A stretch of 40,804 bases of DNA from JAQYVZ01 sp035269105 (GTDB lineage Bacteria > Desulfobacterota > Desulfuromonadia > Desulfuromonadales > BM103): assembly GCA_035269105.1 (NCBI GenBank), contig DATFJP010000008.1, positions 1-40,804 on the forward strand, read 5' to 3'. Positions 25,143 to 33,600 of the stretch are shown piece by piece. Made by a program: the position numbers and the translations under genes. The notes under the pieces are model-generated. The model saw nothing but the letters and a program-made list of their open reading frames with translations. It did not search any database and was not told the DNA's origin. The stretch's first letter is position 1. Every line of letters begins with the position of its first letter.

Positions 25143-25826
25143 CTACTCTAAATGCAGGCGCCGCAGACAGGTCATCTCCTTGACCGAGGCCACGGCACCG
25201 AGGTAGCCTCTGGCAACCGGCAGAATCCTGACATGATGAAGATGCCGGCCTGCAGGCTTGCGCGCCTCGGCAAAGCCGGTGCCGTCAGCCTTCATGACAG
25301 CTTCCCTGCGCACCCAGGTCCGATAGAAGCTCCGCCTCCGGCGAGCCGGGGCGAGATTGGCGAGTTCTGCTTGTTCAGATGCGGGGAAATAGCGCAATGC
25401 GACCCCCTGCCAGGCAAGATCGGGATCAATCCGCTCCAGGTCCACGCCCACAGGGGCCGAAGCGGACACCGCCAAAAGACCCCAAGCCCCGGCATGGGCC
25501 AGGTTGAAAGAAAGACCCCGGCCATCGAAACCGGCCAGTTCGGGTTTGCCGTAGGTGCCGTAGGCAAATTCAATCCGGGAGGGTGGTCGCTGCAGGTAGC
25601 GGGACAGAACCTCGCGGAGTCGCCCGCGTCCGGCAATGAATTTCCCGGCCAGCGTTGCGTCCACCAGGCGCTCCGCCCGGGCCAGCTCGCTGCTGTCCAG
25701 CCAGGTTGCCAGATGGGCCATTTGCCGTTGGCCCGGATCAAGGCGGAATCGCCAGAGATCGATTCTTCCTTCCGCCACGCGAAGTTCGCCCGCCGGCTTT
25801 TGCCATATGGTCAAAGGTATCTTCAT
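25143..25826 (-). CDS. Sfp-type 4'-phosphopantetheinyl transferase
   Basis: A 227-residue Sfp/EntD/PfaE-type enzyme that moves phosphopantetheine from CoA to the conserved serine of carrier proteins. The three family motifs are present: GKPEL then FNLAHAG, VGVDLE with metal ligands D129 and E131, and WVRREAVMKADG with E175 and K179. Length matches two-half Sfp enzymes. The gene is the last of the minus-strand lipid block, 36 bases after oleD, with GAGG before the ATG. The tandem ACPs of the PfaA-like protein need exactly this activity, as PfaE supplies in Shewanella and Photobacterium. Housekeeping AcpS usually does not serve such ACPs well. That this enzyme serves them is inference from position. 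Confidence 0.92.
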   Translation of the reverse strand: MKIPLTIWQKPAGELRVAEGRIDLWRFRLDPGQRQMAHLATWLDSSELARAERLVDATLAGKFIAGRGRLREVLSRYLQRPPSRIEFAYGTYGKPELAGFDGRGLSFNLAHAGAWGLLAVSASAPVGVDLERIDPDLAWQGVALRYFPASEQAELANLAPARRRRSFYRTWVRREAVMKADGTGFAEARKPAGRHLHHVRILPVARGYLGAVASVKEMTCLRRLHLE

Positions 25827-25862
25827 ACGGCCTCTGGACCCGGTATCCTGTTTCCCGGCGGT

Positions 25863-26873
25863 TCAGGGCGGAGGACCCTGTCCGGCCTGCTGCTGCAGCC
25901 AGGCCTGAAGACGGTCCATGCCCTGCTCGAAAGAAATCTCCGGCTGGTAACCAAAATCGCTCCGGGCGGCGCTGATATCGAACCAGTGCGCAGTGGACAG
26001 TTCGCGGGCGAGGAACCGGGTCATGGGTGGTTCTCCCGGCAAACGGAAGCCGCCGTAAATTTTTTCCAGAAGCCAGCCGAGAGTGTAAGCGACTCCGGGT
26101 GAAATCTGCCTGCTCACCGGTTGGACGCCGGCGGCGGCAAGGATGCGGTCGACAATCGTCCAGAGCGGCAGGGGCTCGCCCTGGGAGAGAAAATAAACCT
26201 TGCCTGCTACGGAAGATCCTGGCCGGAGCTGGTCACCGGCCAGCAGGTGAGCGCGGGCGGCGTTGTCGATATAGATGGTATCCACCAGGCACTCTCTGCT
26301 GCCGATGCGCCGCAGCCGTCCCTGCCGGCCCCGGGCAATGATGCGGGGCACCAGGTGGTTGTCTTCCGGCCCCCAGATCAGGTGCGGACGCAAAGCGACG
26401 GTTGCCAGTTCAGGTCCGTTGGCCCGCAGAACGAGACGTTCAGCCTCGGCTTTGGTGGCCGGGTAAAAAGCATGGTAATGCGCCGGATAGGGGACGCTCT
26501 CGTCGACACCTTGCATATCCTTGCCGTCGAACACCACACTGGGCGAACTGGTATGGACCAAGCGCTTGATGCCGTGTCGGCGACAGGCTGTGATCACATT
26601 GCGGGTCCCCTCGACGTTGGCCTGGTAAAACTCCCGGTAAGGCCCCCAGATGCCGGCTTTGGCTGCGGTATGAAAGACCAGGTCGCAGCCGGCAACGGCC
26701 GCATCGACGGCGTCGGCATCAGCGACATCGCCCAACCGATGTTCCACGCCCAGCGGATCCAACGCCGGATGGCGAGTCCGTGACAAGGAGCGGATTTGCC
26801 AGTTCCTGGTCAAAAGCTGGCGGATGATCGCCTTGCCGAGAAAACCGCCCCCGCCGGTGACCAGGGCTTTCAT
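25863..26873 (-). CDS. oleD: OleD, NADPH-dependent 2-alkyl-3-ketoalkanoate reductase
   Basis: A 336-residue short-chain dehydrogenase of the extended, 3-beta-hydroxysteroid dehydrogenase-like type. The N-terminal nucleotide motif is TGGGGFLG (residues 6-13). The catalytic serine lies in HTSSPSVVF and the YxxxK pair is Y137 and K141. In the olefin pathway OleD reduces the beta-keto acid from OleA to the 2-alkyl-3-hydroxy acid. By itself it would be annotated as a steroid dehydrogenase or epimerase; position after oleA, oleB and oleC settles it. The ATG overlaps the oleC stop by four bases (ATGA). Confidence 0.93.
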   Translation of the reverse strand: MKALVTGGGGFLGKAIIRQLLTRNWQIRSLSRTRHPALDPLGVEHRLGDVADADAVDAAVAGCDLVFHTAAKAGIWGPYREFYQANVEGTRNVITACRRHGIKRLVHTSSPSVVFDGKDMQGVDESVPYPAHYHAFYPATKAEAERLVLRANGPELATVALRPHLIWGPEDNHLVPRIIARGRQGRLRRIGSRECLVDTIYIDNAARAHLLAGDQLRPGSSVAGKVYFLSQGEPLPLWTIVDRILAAAGVQPVSRQISPGVAYTLGWLLEKIYGGFRLPGEPPMTRFLARELSTAHWFDISAARSDFGYQPEISFEQGMDRLQAWLQQQAGQGPPP

Positions 26874-28537
26874 GGCAGTTCCCGTTCGGCCCAGACGGCG
26901 AGCTTTTCCCGGAAGATTTTGGCGTTGTGACGGATATCGACCGGAAAACCGGGATGGAACAGGATGTCGCGGACCGGCCGGGTGATCTCATGCCGGCTGC
27001 CGATCGCCAGCAGATCCTGCCGAAGCAGGTTATGCGCTGCGCGGCGGGCAGCCGGTTCCGGCTCAACGCACAGCACCGGCCGCTGGCGTCCCGGCTCGCC
27101 GACGCCGACCAGGGCGGAGCGGGACACCTGGGGGTGGGTATTGAAAATCGCTTCGCAGGGAATCGTGTACAAGGTAGCGTCAGCCATGACCACCCTGTGA
27201 TTCTTGCGGCCGCAGAACCAGATCCGGCCCTGCGTGTCCCGGTAGCCGAGATCGCCCATCCGGTGCCAGAACCCGCCCGTCTCGGCATCGCGGATCTTGG
27301 CGAGTGCGGTCAGGTCGGGGCGGTTCTGGTAGGCGGCGGTCACCTGCGGACCCTGCACGACAATTTCGCCGATCCGGCCCGGAGCCGCCGCCAGCGCCTC
27401 GCTCCAGGTCGCAATCGGCTGGTCGCTGATCTGGATCACTGCCAGGCGGATGCCGGTCACGGGTCTGCCGATGCAAACACCCTGTCCCTGTTCGGTGGCT
27501 GCCCGGGTCTCCTCGAGAATTTCGCGGCTGCCGATCGAACAGACCGGCAGTGCTTCGGTGGCCCCGTAAGGGGTAAAAATTTCCACGCCGGGATCGAGCA
27601 GACCGGTGAACCGCTCCAGGACCCTGGCCGGTACCGGCGCGCCTGCCGAAATCACCCGCTTCAGGCTCGGCAGACGCACAGCGTGCGCCTCGCCGTACTC
27701 GCCGACCCGCTTGAGCAGGGCCGGCGAACCGAACATGTTGGTCACCTGGAAACGCTCGATGGCATCGATGATGCGCTTCGGGTCGACATTGGCGGGGCGC
27801 GTGAAGTCCATGTCCGGAATCACCGAAGTCATGCCCAGCGCCGGTGCAAACAAGGCAAACAATGGGAAAGTCGGCAAATCGACCTCGCCCGGCCGGATAT
27901 CATATACTCGCTGCAGGGCCTCGACCTGGGCCATGAAATTGCCGTGGGTATAGATTGCCCCCTTCGGCACTCCGGTGCTGCCGCTGGTGAACAGGATGGC
28001 GGCAGTCTCCCCACCTTCGGTCGCTGCCGGCTGGTACGGCTGGTCTGCCGGGATTTCGGCCAGCAGCCTCTGCAGGCTGGTCCCTCCCCAGAACCGCCTT
28101 GAGCCGACGGTGATCAAGATTTTCAGGGATGCTTTGCCCCAACCGAACAGCAGGCGGGCCGCATGGGCCTTCGGTATGCCGATAAAGGCTTCCGGCGCCG
28201 CTTCCGCCAGGCAGGCCTTGAGGTTCCTTACGCCCATGCCCGGGTCGATCATGACCGGTACGGCGCCGATCTTGAACAGAGCGAAGGTCAGGGCGAAAAA
28301 TTCCGGGCCCGGCTTGACCATGAGGGCCGTGCGGACTCCCCGCCTCAAACCGGCCTGCTCCAGGCCCAGAGCAACCCGGCTGCTGGCCTGATCCAATTCC
28401 CGGAAGGTCTGACCCGCATAGCGGATCCGGCGCTGCGGGTCCTGTCCCGCCGGGCAATAGATCGCCGGCGTTTCCGGCTGGCTCCGGGCCATCTCCGGCA
28501 GATGAGCGGCGATATTGCACATCCCTTCCCTGCTCAT
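26870..28537 (-). CDS. oleC: OleC, beta-lactone synthetase (ANL superfamily)
   Basis: A 555-residue member of the acyl-CoA synthetase/luciferase (ANL) superfamily. The ATP-binding P-loop reads TSGSTGVPKG (184-193), and the later YGATEALP and GDLGYRD stretches are the adenylation motifs. OleC uses ATP to close the 2-alkyl-3-hydroxy acid from OleD to a beta-lactone. Simple homology would give fatty acyl-CoA ligase; the ole context and typical length favour OleC. The start ATG overlaps the oleB stop (ATGA), and the stop overlaps the oleD start in the same way, so translation is coupled through the three genes. Confidence 0.94.
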   Translation of the reverse strand: MSREGMCNIAAHLPEMARSQPETPAIYCPAGQDPQRRIRYAGQTFRELDQASSRVALGLEQAGLRRGVRTALMVKPGPEFFALTFALFKIGAVPVMIDPGMGVRNLKACLAEAAPEAFIGIPKAHAARLLFGWGKASLKILITVGSRRFWGGTSLQRLLAEIPADQPYQPAATEGGETAAILFTSGSTGVPKGAIYTHGNFMAQVEALQRVYDIRPGEVDLPTFPLFALFAPALGMTSVIPDMDFTRPANVDPKRIIDAIERFQVTNMFGSPALLKRVGEYGEAHAVRLPSLKRVISAGAPVPARVLERFTGLLDPGVEIFTPYGATEALPVCSIGSREILEETRAATEQGQGVCIGRPVTGIRLAVIQISDQPIATWSEALAAAPGRIGEIVVQGPQVTAAYQNRPDLTALAKIRDAETGGFWHRMGDLGYRDTQGRIWFCGRKNHRVVMADATLYTIPCEAIFNTHPQVSRSALVGVGEPGRQRPVLCVEPEPAARRAAHNLLRQDLLAIGSRHEITRPVRDILFHPGFPVDIRHNAKIFREKLAVWAERELP

Positions 28538-29433
28538 CCTTGCGCTTTTCCCGGAGGATGTTCCTTCAGGAAAGTGCCGATCAGAGGGATCACCTCTTCT
28601 TCAGCGTCCTCGAGAATGTAGTGGCCGCAGTCCGGAAAGGCATGCACTTCCGCCATGGGAAAACGCCGCCGCCACTCCGCCAGGAAATGCCGATCGAAGA
28701 CGAAATCGCGCTCTCCCCAGCAGATGATCATCGGCGTTGCGGCGAATTGCTCCAGATCGGCCTCGACCTCGGTGACCAGCTGGTATCCGCTGTCGCCGGG
28801 TGCCAGGGGAATCTTCTGGATAAAGCGCAGAATCGCCAACCGGTCGTGCCAGGTGCGGTAGGGGTAACAGTAGGCCTGCCGCAGATCGGCCGGCATGGGA
28901 TGACGCTTGCAGCCGATGCGGGCCGCCGTCAGGGCGAAAAGATTGAGGCCCTGGACCAGGAAGGCCCCCAACTGGGTTTCACGGCAGATCTTCAGCGCCA
29001 GCGGCAGGGGCTTTGCCGCAGGCAGATGAAAAGCCGCCGTGTTCAGAATCACCAGGCGGGCGATCCGCTGCGGGTGGCGATGGGCATAAGCCATGCCGAT
29101 CATGCCACCCCAGTCATGCAGGACCAGGGTGATGTTGTCGCGGATATCCAGGCTCTCCAGCAGGGCCTCGAGGTCGTCCACCCGCTGCTGCAAGGTGAAG
29201 GAATAATAGGAATCGGCCGGCTTGTCGGACAGGCCGCAGCCGATATGATCGGGGACCACCACCCGGTAAGCGGAACGCAGAGCCTTGACCAGGTTGCGGT
29301 AATAGAAGGACCAGGTCGGGTTGCCGTGGACCATCACCACCGGCTCACCACGACCTTCGTCGAGATAGTGGTACTCGAGACCGTTCAGGGTCAAAAAGTG
29401 GCTTTTGAATGGATAGGAAGGATGTATCACCAC
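28534..29433 (-). CDS. oleB: OleB, beta-lactone decarboxylase
   Basis: A 299-residue alpha/beta-hydrolase of the haloalkane-dehalogenase-like group. The nucleophile is D107 in LVLHDWGG, the oxyanion motif is HGNPTWSF, and the acid and base are D243 (GERDF) and H271 (CGHYILED). OleB decarboxylates the beta-lactone to the cis-olefin. Stand-alone annotation would be haloalkane dehalogenase, which the ole context makes unlikely. The first codon may be GTG at 29433 or the next GTG at 29430. The latter overlaps the oleA stop as GTGA, matching the four-base overlaps elsewhere in this operon. Confidence 0.93.
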   Translation of the reverse strand: MVIHPSYPFKSHFLTLNGLEYHYLDEGRGEPVVMVHGNPTWSFYYRNLVKALRSAYRVVVPDHIGCGLSDKPADSYYSFTLQQRVDDLEALLESLDIRDNITLVLHDWGGMIGMAYAHRHPQRIARLVILNTAAFHLPAAKPLPLALKICRETQLGAFLVQGLNLFALTAARIGCKRHPMPADLRQAYCYPYRTWHDRLAILRFIQKIPLAPGDSGYQLVTEVEADLEQFAATPMIICWGERDFVFDRHFLAEWRRRFPMAEVHAFPDCGHYILEDAEEEVIPLIGTFLKEHPPGKAQG

Positions 29434-30470
29434 TGGATCCCCAGCATCAGACAGTTCAGGCCGCTGCCGATGCCCAGAAAGCCGACGATGTCACCGGGCA
29501 GCAGCACATCCCGCTCCTTTGCCAGGGCCGCCGTCACCGGCAGCGAAACCGTGCCCATGTTGCCGAGGAACTCGAAGGTCGTGAAATCCTTTTCCGGCGG
29601 TATGCCGATCGTCTGCAGAATCAGCTTCTGATGGGCGTCGCCCACCTGATGGCAGATGACCTTGTCGACCCGGCCCGCGCGCAACTCGAGCTCCGCAAGC
29701 AGGGCGTCCCAGGTCCGTTTGCCCAGCTCGACACCATGCTTCATGACCGCCACCGCATCAGTCTGCATGTAAGGGGTATGATTCTCGATGGCATCGGTGC
29801 GCACTCCCCAGCGACACAAGGCATGGTGCTCCGGTTCGGCAATATTGACCCCGCCGAGCAGCTTCGGCCGGCGGGCCGGCGTAAAAGACCCGTCGGTCAG
29901 CAGCACGGCGGCCGCTCCCGAGCCGCCGGTGAAGGTGGCCAGCGATTTGGTGAACAGTTCCATGCCGGGGCTTTCCAGCAGCCGGCGCAGAGTGATTTCA
30001 TTGATCTCGCGCGAGCTTTCGCAGGCAACCACCAGCCCGGCGCGGATCTGGCCGAGTTCGATTCGGTTGGCAATGTCGAGCACCCCGTTGAGGATGCCGA
30101 GACAGGCATTGGAAATATCATAGACTGCGGAATTGCCCTGGACGCCGAGGGCGGCCGCAACCTGGCAGGCCGTGGCCGGCTCGAAGTGTTCCCGACACAC
30201 TCCGGCATAAATCACGGCACCAAGGTCCGCGGGGGTCACGTTGCGTCCCTGCAGGGATTTACGGGCAGCCGCGATGGCCCCGGCAGAAATCGGGGTATTT
30301 GGTCGCCACCAGCGCCGTTCCCGGATTCCAGTCAGGGTTTCCAGCTGCCCCGGAGGAATGTGGAGGGCGTCATAAACTGGCTTCAGCCGGTTTTCCAGTT
30401 CCGCCGAAGTCACGACGATCGGCGCAAGCTCATAGCCGACCGATTCGACATAGACTCTAGAATACTTCAT
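29427..30470 (-). CDS. oleA: OleA, head-to-head acyl condensing thiolase
   Basis: A 347-residue thiolase-superfamily enzyme close to FabH. The nucleophile is C123 in ISNACLG. His and Asn of the triad lie in VICHQVGDAHQ and LGNMG. E97 in FEPATA corresponds to the glutamate that the partner subunit contributes in Xanthomonas OleA, as far as I can align by eye. OleA joins two activated acyl chains by non-decarboxylative Claisen condensation to a beta-keto acid. It follows the PfaC-like gene after 140 bases and precedes oleB with an overlap. The ribosome site is weak. FabH is the main alternative, but the four-gene ole order decides. Confidence 0.94.
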   Translation of the reverse strand: MKYSRVYVESVGYELAPIVVTSAELENRLKPVYDALHIPPGQLETLTGIRERRWWRPNTPISAGAIAAARKSLQGRNVTPADLGAVIYAGVCREHFEPATACQVAAALGVQGNSAVYDISNACLGILNGVLDIANRIELGQIRAGLVVACESSREINEITLRRLLESPGMELFTKSLATFTGGSGAAAVLLTDGSFTPARRPKLLGGVNIAEPEHHALCRWGVRTDAIENHTPYMQTDAVAVMKHGVELGKRTWDALLAELELRAGRVDKVICHQVGDAHQKLILQTIGIPPEKDFTTFEFLGNMGTVSLPVTAALAKERDVLLPGDIVGFLGIGSGLNCLMLGIQW

Positions 30471-30512
30471 TGAGCACCACGTTTAGCAAGTTTGCATTTG
30501 CACAAGGTTGCT

Positions 30513-30541
30513 ATATTACCTTTTGACCGTCAGCGAGGCAA
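30513..30541 (-). promoter_or_regulatory. Candidate internal promoter for oleABCD
   Basis: On the minus strand TTGCCT (30536-30541) and TAATAT (30513-30518) are 17 bases apart, each with four matches to consensus. The 140-base gap between the synthase stop and oleA is the only sizeable gap within the block. The ole genes may therefore be transcribed on their own as well as by read-through. No terminator was seen in the gap. Confidence 0.4.
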
Positions 30542-30610
30542 GGCAGAGAAGAAGTACCAGAAAATTCAGATAATTCTAGGAACATAGATCCTGCACCGAG
30601 CCGATCAAGA

Positions 30611-33600
30611 TCAAACCAGGCGCAAGGAAAAATCCTTCATCCGGTAGATGATCCGGCCGTCGACGGCCAGGTAGCCGTCTGCCCGCAACAACCGCTGGGC
30701 GTCATCCACCGCAGTCACTACGGCCTCGACGACCACCTGCTCATTGCCGGGGACGATCTGGCCCCGGTAATTCCAGAGGTGCCCTTCATCGAGTGCGATG
30801 GATTCGAAGCGACTCTCCCGGGAAACGCCCCACCGCTCAAAGGCGACAACCTTGAGCAGCTGCAGCATCGACTCCAGTCCCAGGGAACCGGGACAGACCG
30901 GATCCTGGTAGAAGTGGGCGGCGAAGAACCATTCCGCCGGGTCCACCCGTTTACTGCCGCGGATAAAGCCAAGCTGCTCCGGCCCGCCGTCGGCAATCAA
31001 TAATTCGATCGTATCGATCATGCGCAGCCCGGCCTGAGGGAAGGGCGCTTCGACCGGGTAATCGAAGCACTTGCCGCGGGCGGCCTCCGCCGCCGAAGGC
31101 CGGTACTGTTCTGCCTGACGGATGCCCACCTGCTGGGCGAGGGATTCTGCCGAGAAAAAGCCGAAGACCGTGTCGCCGGTATAGACCGGACCCTGGCTGT
31201 CGCTGATCTCGAAAGCGTAAGCCTGGATGATCATGCCGCCGCTGCGTGAAATGCTGGTCATTTCGACCCGGGTGGTCAGGGTCCCGCTCCCGGCGGTGAC
31301 GGCACGGTGCTGAACGGCGTTGCCGTCGAGGTTGCGGAACTTGAGGTCGGTGTCGCTGGTCAGTGCCGAACCGAGATAGGCGGCCAGCCAGCCGCAGGGC
31401 TGCAGGCCGATTTCCAGCAGGACAGCGAACGGCATGGTCGCCGCACGCTCGGCCGCGAAGTACCAGGCATCGGGCGGCACATCGTATTCGGCGACGCAGG
31501 TCGCTCCTGCGGTCATTTGGAAGGCCTCTCCGGTCACATCGACGATGCGGTCCAGAAACTGGTAAGGCGGGCGCGGCAGCCGGGCGATTTTCCGTTCCTG
31601 GTCGAAGATCCGGTAAGCTTCGCCGAAAGCCTCCGAAGGCTTGCCGTCCGAAAAGGCGAGGATTTTGCCGTAGTCGTAAAGCGCCGGACGCGATCCGCGG
31701 GAATCGGTACGGGCAGCACTCGCTGCCGTCTCCGCTGCCGGTTCGCCGGCCCAGAGTTTTTCAACCTGCTGCCGATCGAGACCGGCCAGCCTGACCGACA
31801 TGTCGGGGATGGCGACGATCGGCTTGCCGTCGGCATACATCAGGGCATCGACGATGGCGAACGGTTCCGGCCGGTAGCCCAGTTCCTTGATGCTGACCTG
31901 ATAGGTCACCTTGCGGGTGGTGTCGATCACCTGGCCGCGGCATTTCAGGCCGCTGTCGACGCCGGGCACCGGTTCGCACCAGGTTTGCCCCTGTTCGCCG
32001 ATCCAGCCCAGGCGCAGCAGGAAGATGCGCAGGGTGTGCATGCAGCACTCGTACATCAGGGTGCCGGGCATGACGTTGTCGTCGCAGAAATGGCAGGTCA
32101 GGAACCAGTCCTCGGGATGGATATCCATCTCGGCCCGGATCAGGCCAAGGCCGTAACGGCCGCCGTTCGGGTCGAGCTCCAGCACCCGGTCGACCAGCTT
32201 GAGCTGCCCCCCGGGCAGGGTGTAAGGACGCTCGAGATCGAGTGCGGCGAAGGCCTCGCCGAAGCAGGCTGCCAGGTCGCCGCGGTAGAGAGCCGCGACC
32301 TGAGTCTCGTCGTAGGCCTCCTTCCGCATCGGCACCAGCTCACGCCAGTCGTCGGCCAGGGTGCCGGTCTGCGGCTGCAGGTCAAGCCGGGTCTGGACGA
32401 TGCCCTGCCCGGCGGCCAGTTCCTGCGCGGAGAAAAAGCCGGCGCAGCCGTTCTGCATCGACAGCAGCGGTTCGCCGTTGACGGTCGCTTCGAAATTGAA
32501 GCGGAACAGGTAAGTCTGGTCCTGGCGGAAGAAGTGGTCGATCTTGATATCGTAGCGAATCACATCCCCCGGCACCGGCAGCGAGCGATGGAAGGTCACC
32601 ACCGCATCGAGCAGCCGGTAGACGGCCAGGCCCCTGGTCACGAAATCGATGCCAAGGTAAGCCGAGAGGAACAGGTCGGCCTGCCCGGCTTCGACGGCAA
32701 TGCAGGTGGGAATCCGGCCGCCGTCGAGATACCAGCGATCGGCCGTGACATCGTGCTCGGTGACCACCCGGCCGCCGGTCAACGAGCGCGGCTCGCCCTC
32801 CACTGTCAGGATGCGGTCGACCAGCATGAGCGGTTCGTCCGGCAGGCGGACCCGGGTCGGATGCCGATCGATCGCCGCAAACTCCGGTCCGAGCATTTTC
32901 GCGATCGAGCCGACGGCAAATTCCAGGCACATGCTGCGGTCAAAGGCCGGCGGGGGCGTCGTCTGCCTTGCCGGCCCCGGCGCTGCCGCCGCGGCAGTCG
33001 GCAAAGTGGCCGGCGCCGCAGGTTCTGCGGAAGCCTGTTCTCGCTCCTGCCGGTCGGCCAAGGCCGGGATTCTCTCGCCGGCGGCCAGCATCCGTTCCAG
33101 CAGCTGCATCTGCAAAGCCATGTTGGTGGTGATGGCCTGGCCGAGCGATGACGAAAAATCCAGGTAGGCGGCATGCGCCGCCAGGCCTTCCTGCCGCAGC
33201 CGTTCGAAACCGGCGATGGCCGGATCGGCGATCGGAGCGGCTGCCGGGGCCGGCGACTCCGGTATGGCCGGCGAACGGCCGGCCATCGCAGCTGCGGCGA
33301 CCGGCGCTTCATCATCGTCTGCCGTTGGCTGCTGGTTTTCAGCCACTGGCGGTGCGACCCGGCGAAAATCTCTGCCGCCGATCACGGTGCCGATGCGGGC
33401 GCCGGAATGCTCCTGCCGAACAACGGTCGACTCCGCCGGGTAGAGAGCGCACAGATCGACCGGGACTCTTTCGGCGAGACACTGCCCCAACAGGCGCAGC
33501 AGCAGGGAAACCGCATCGCCTCCGGGTGCGCAGGCCGACCGCGCCAGGTGCGGGCGCTCACCGAGAATGCTGCCGATCATGCGGCTGCAGGAATTGCCGG

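Noticed and set aside
28534..29433. Haloalkane dehalogenase
   Set aside because: The fold and nucleophile fit, but the gene lies between oleA and oleC with coupled starts, so OleB is more likely.
31307..33151. A 614-codon plus-strand frame opposite the dehydratase part of the PfaC-like gene
   Set aside because: The same GC-driven shadow effect. The minus-strand frame codes for four hot-dog domains with conserved histidines.
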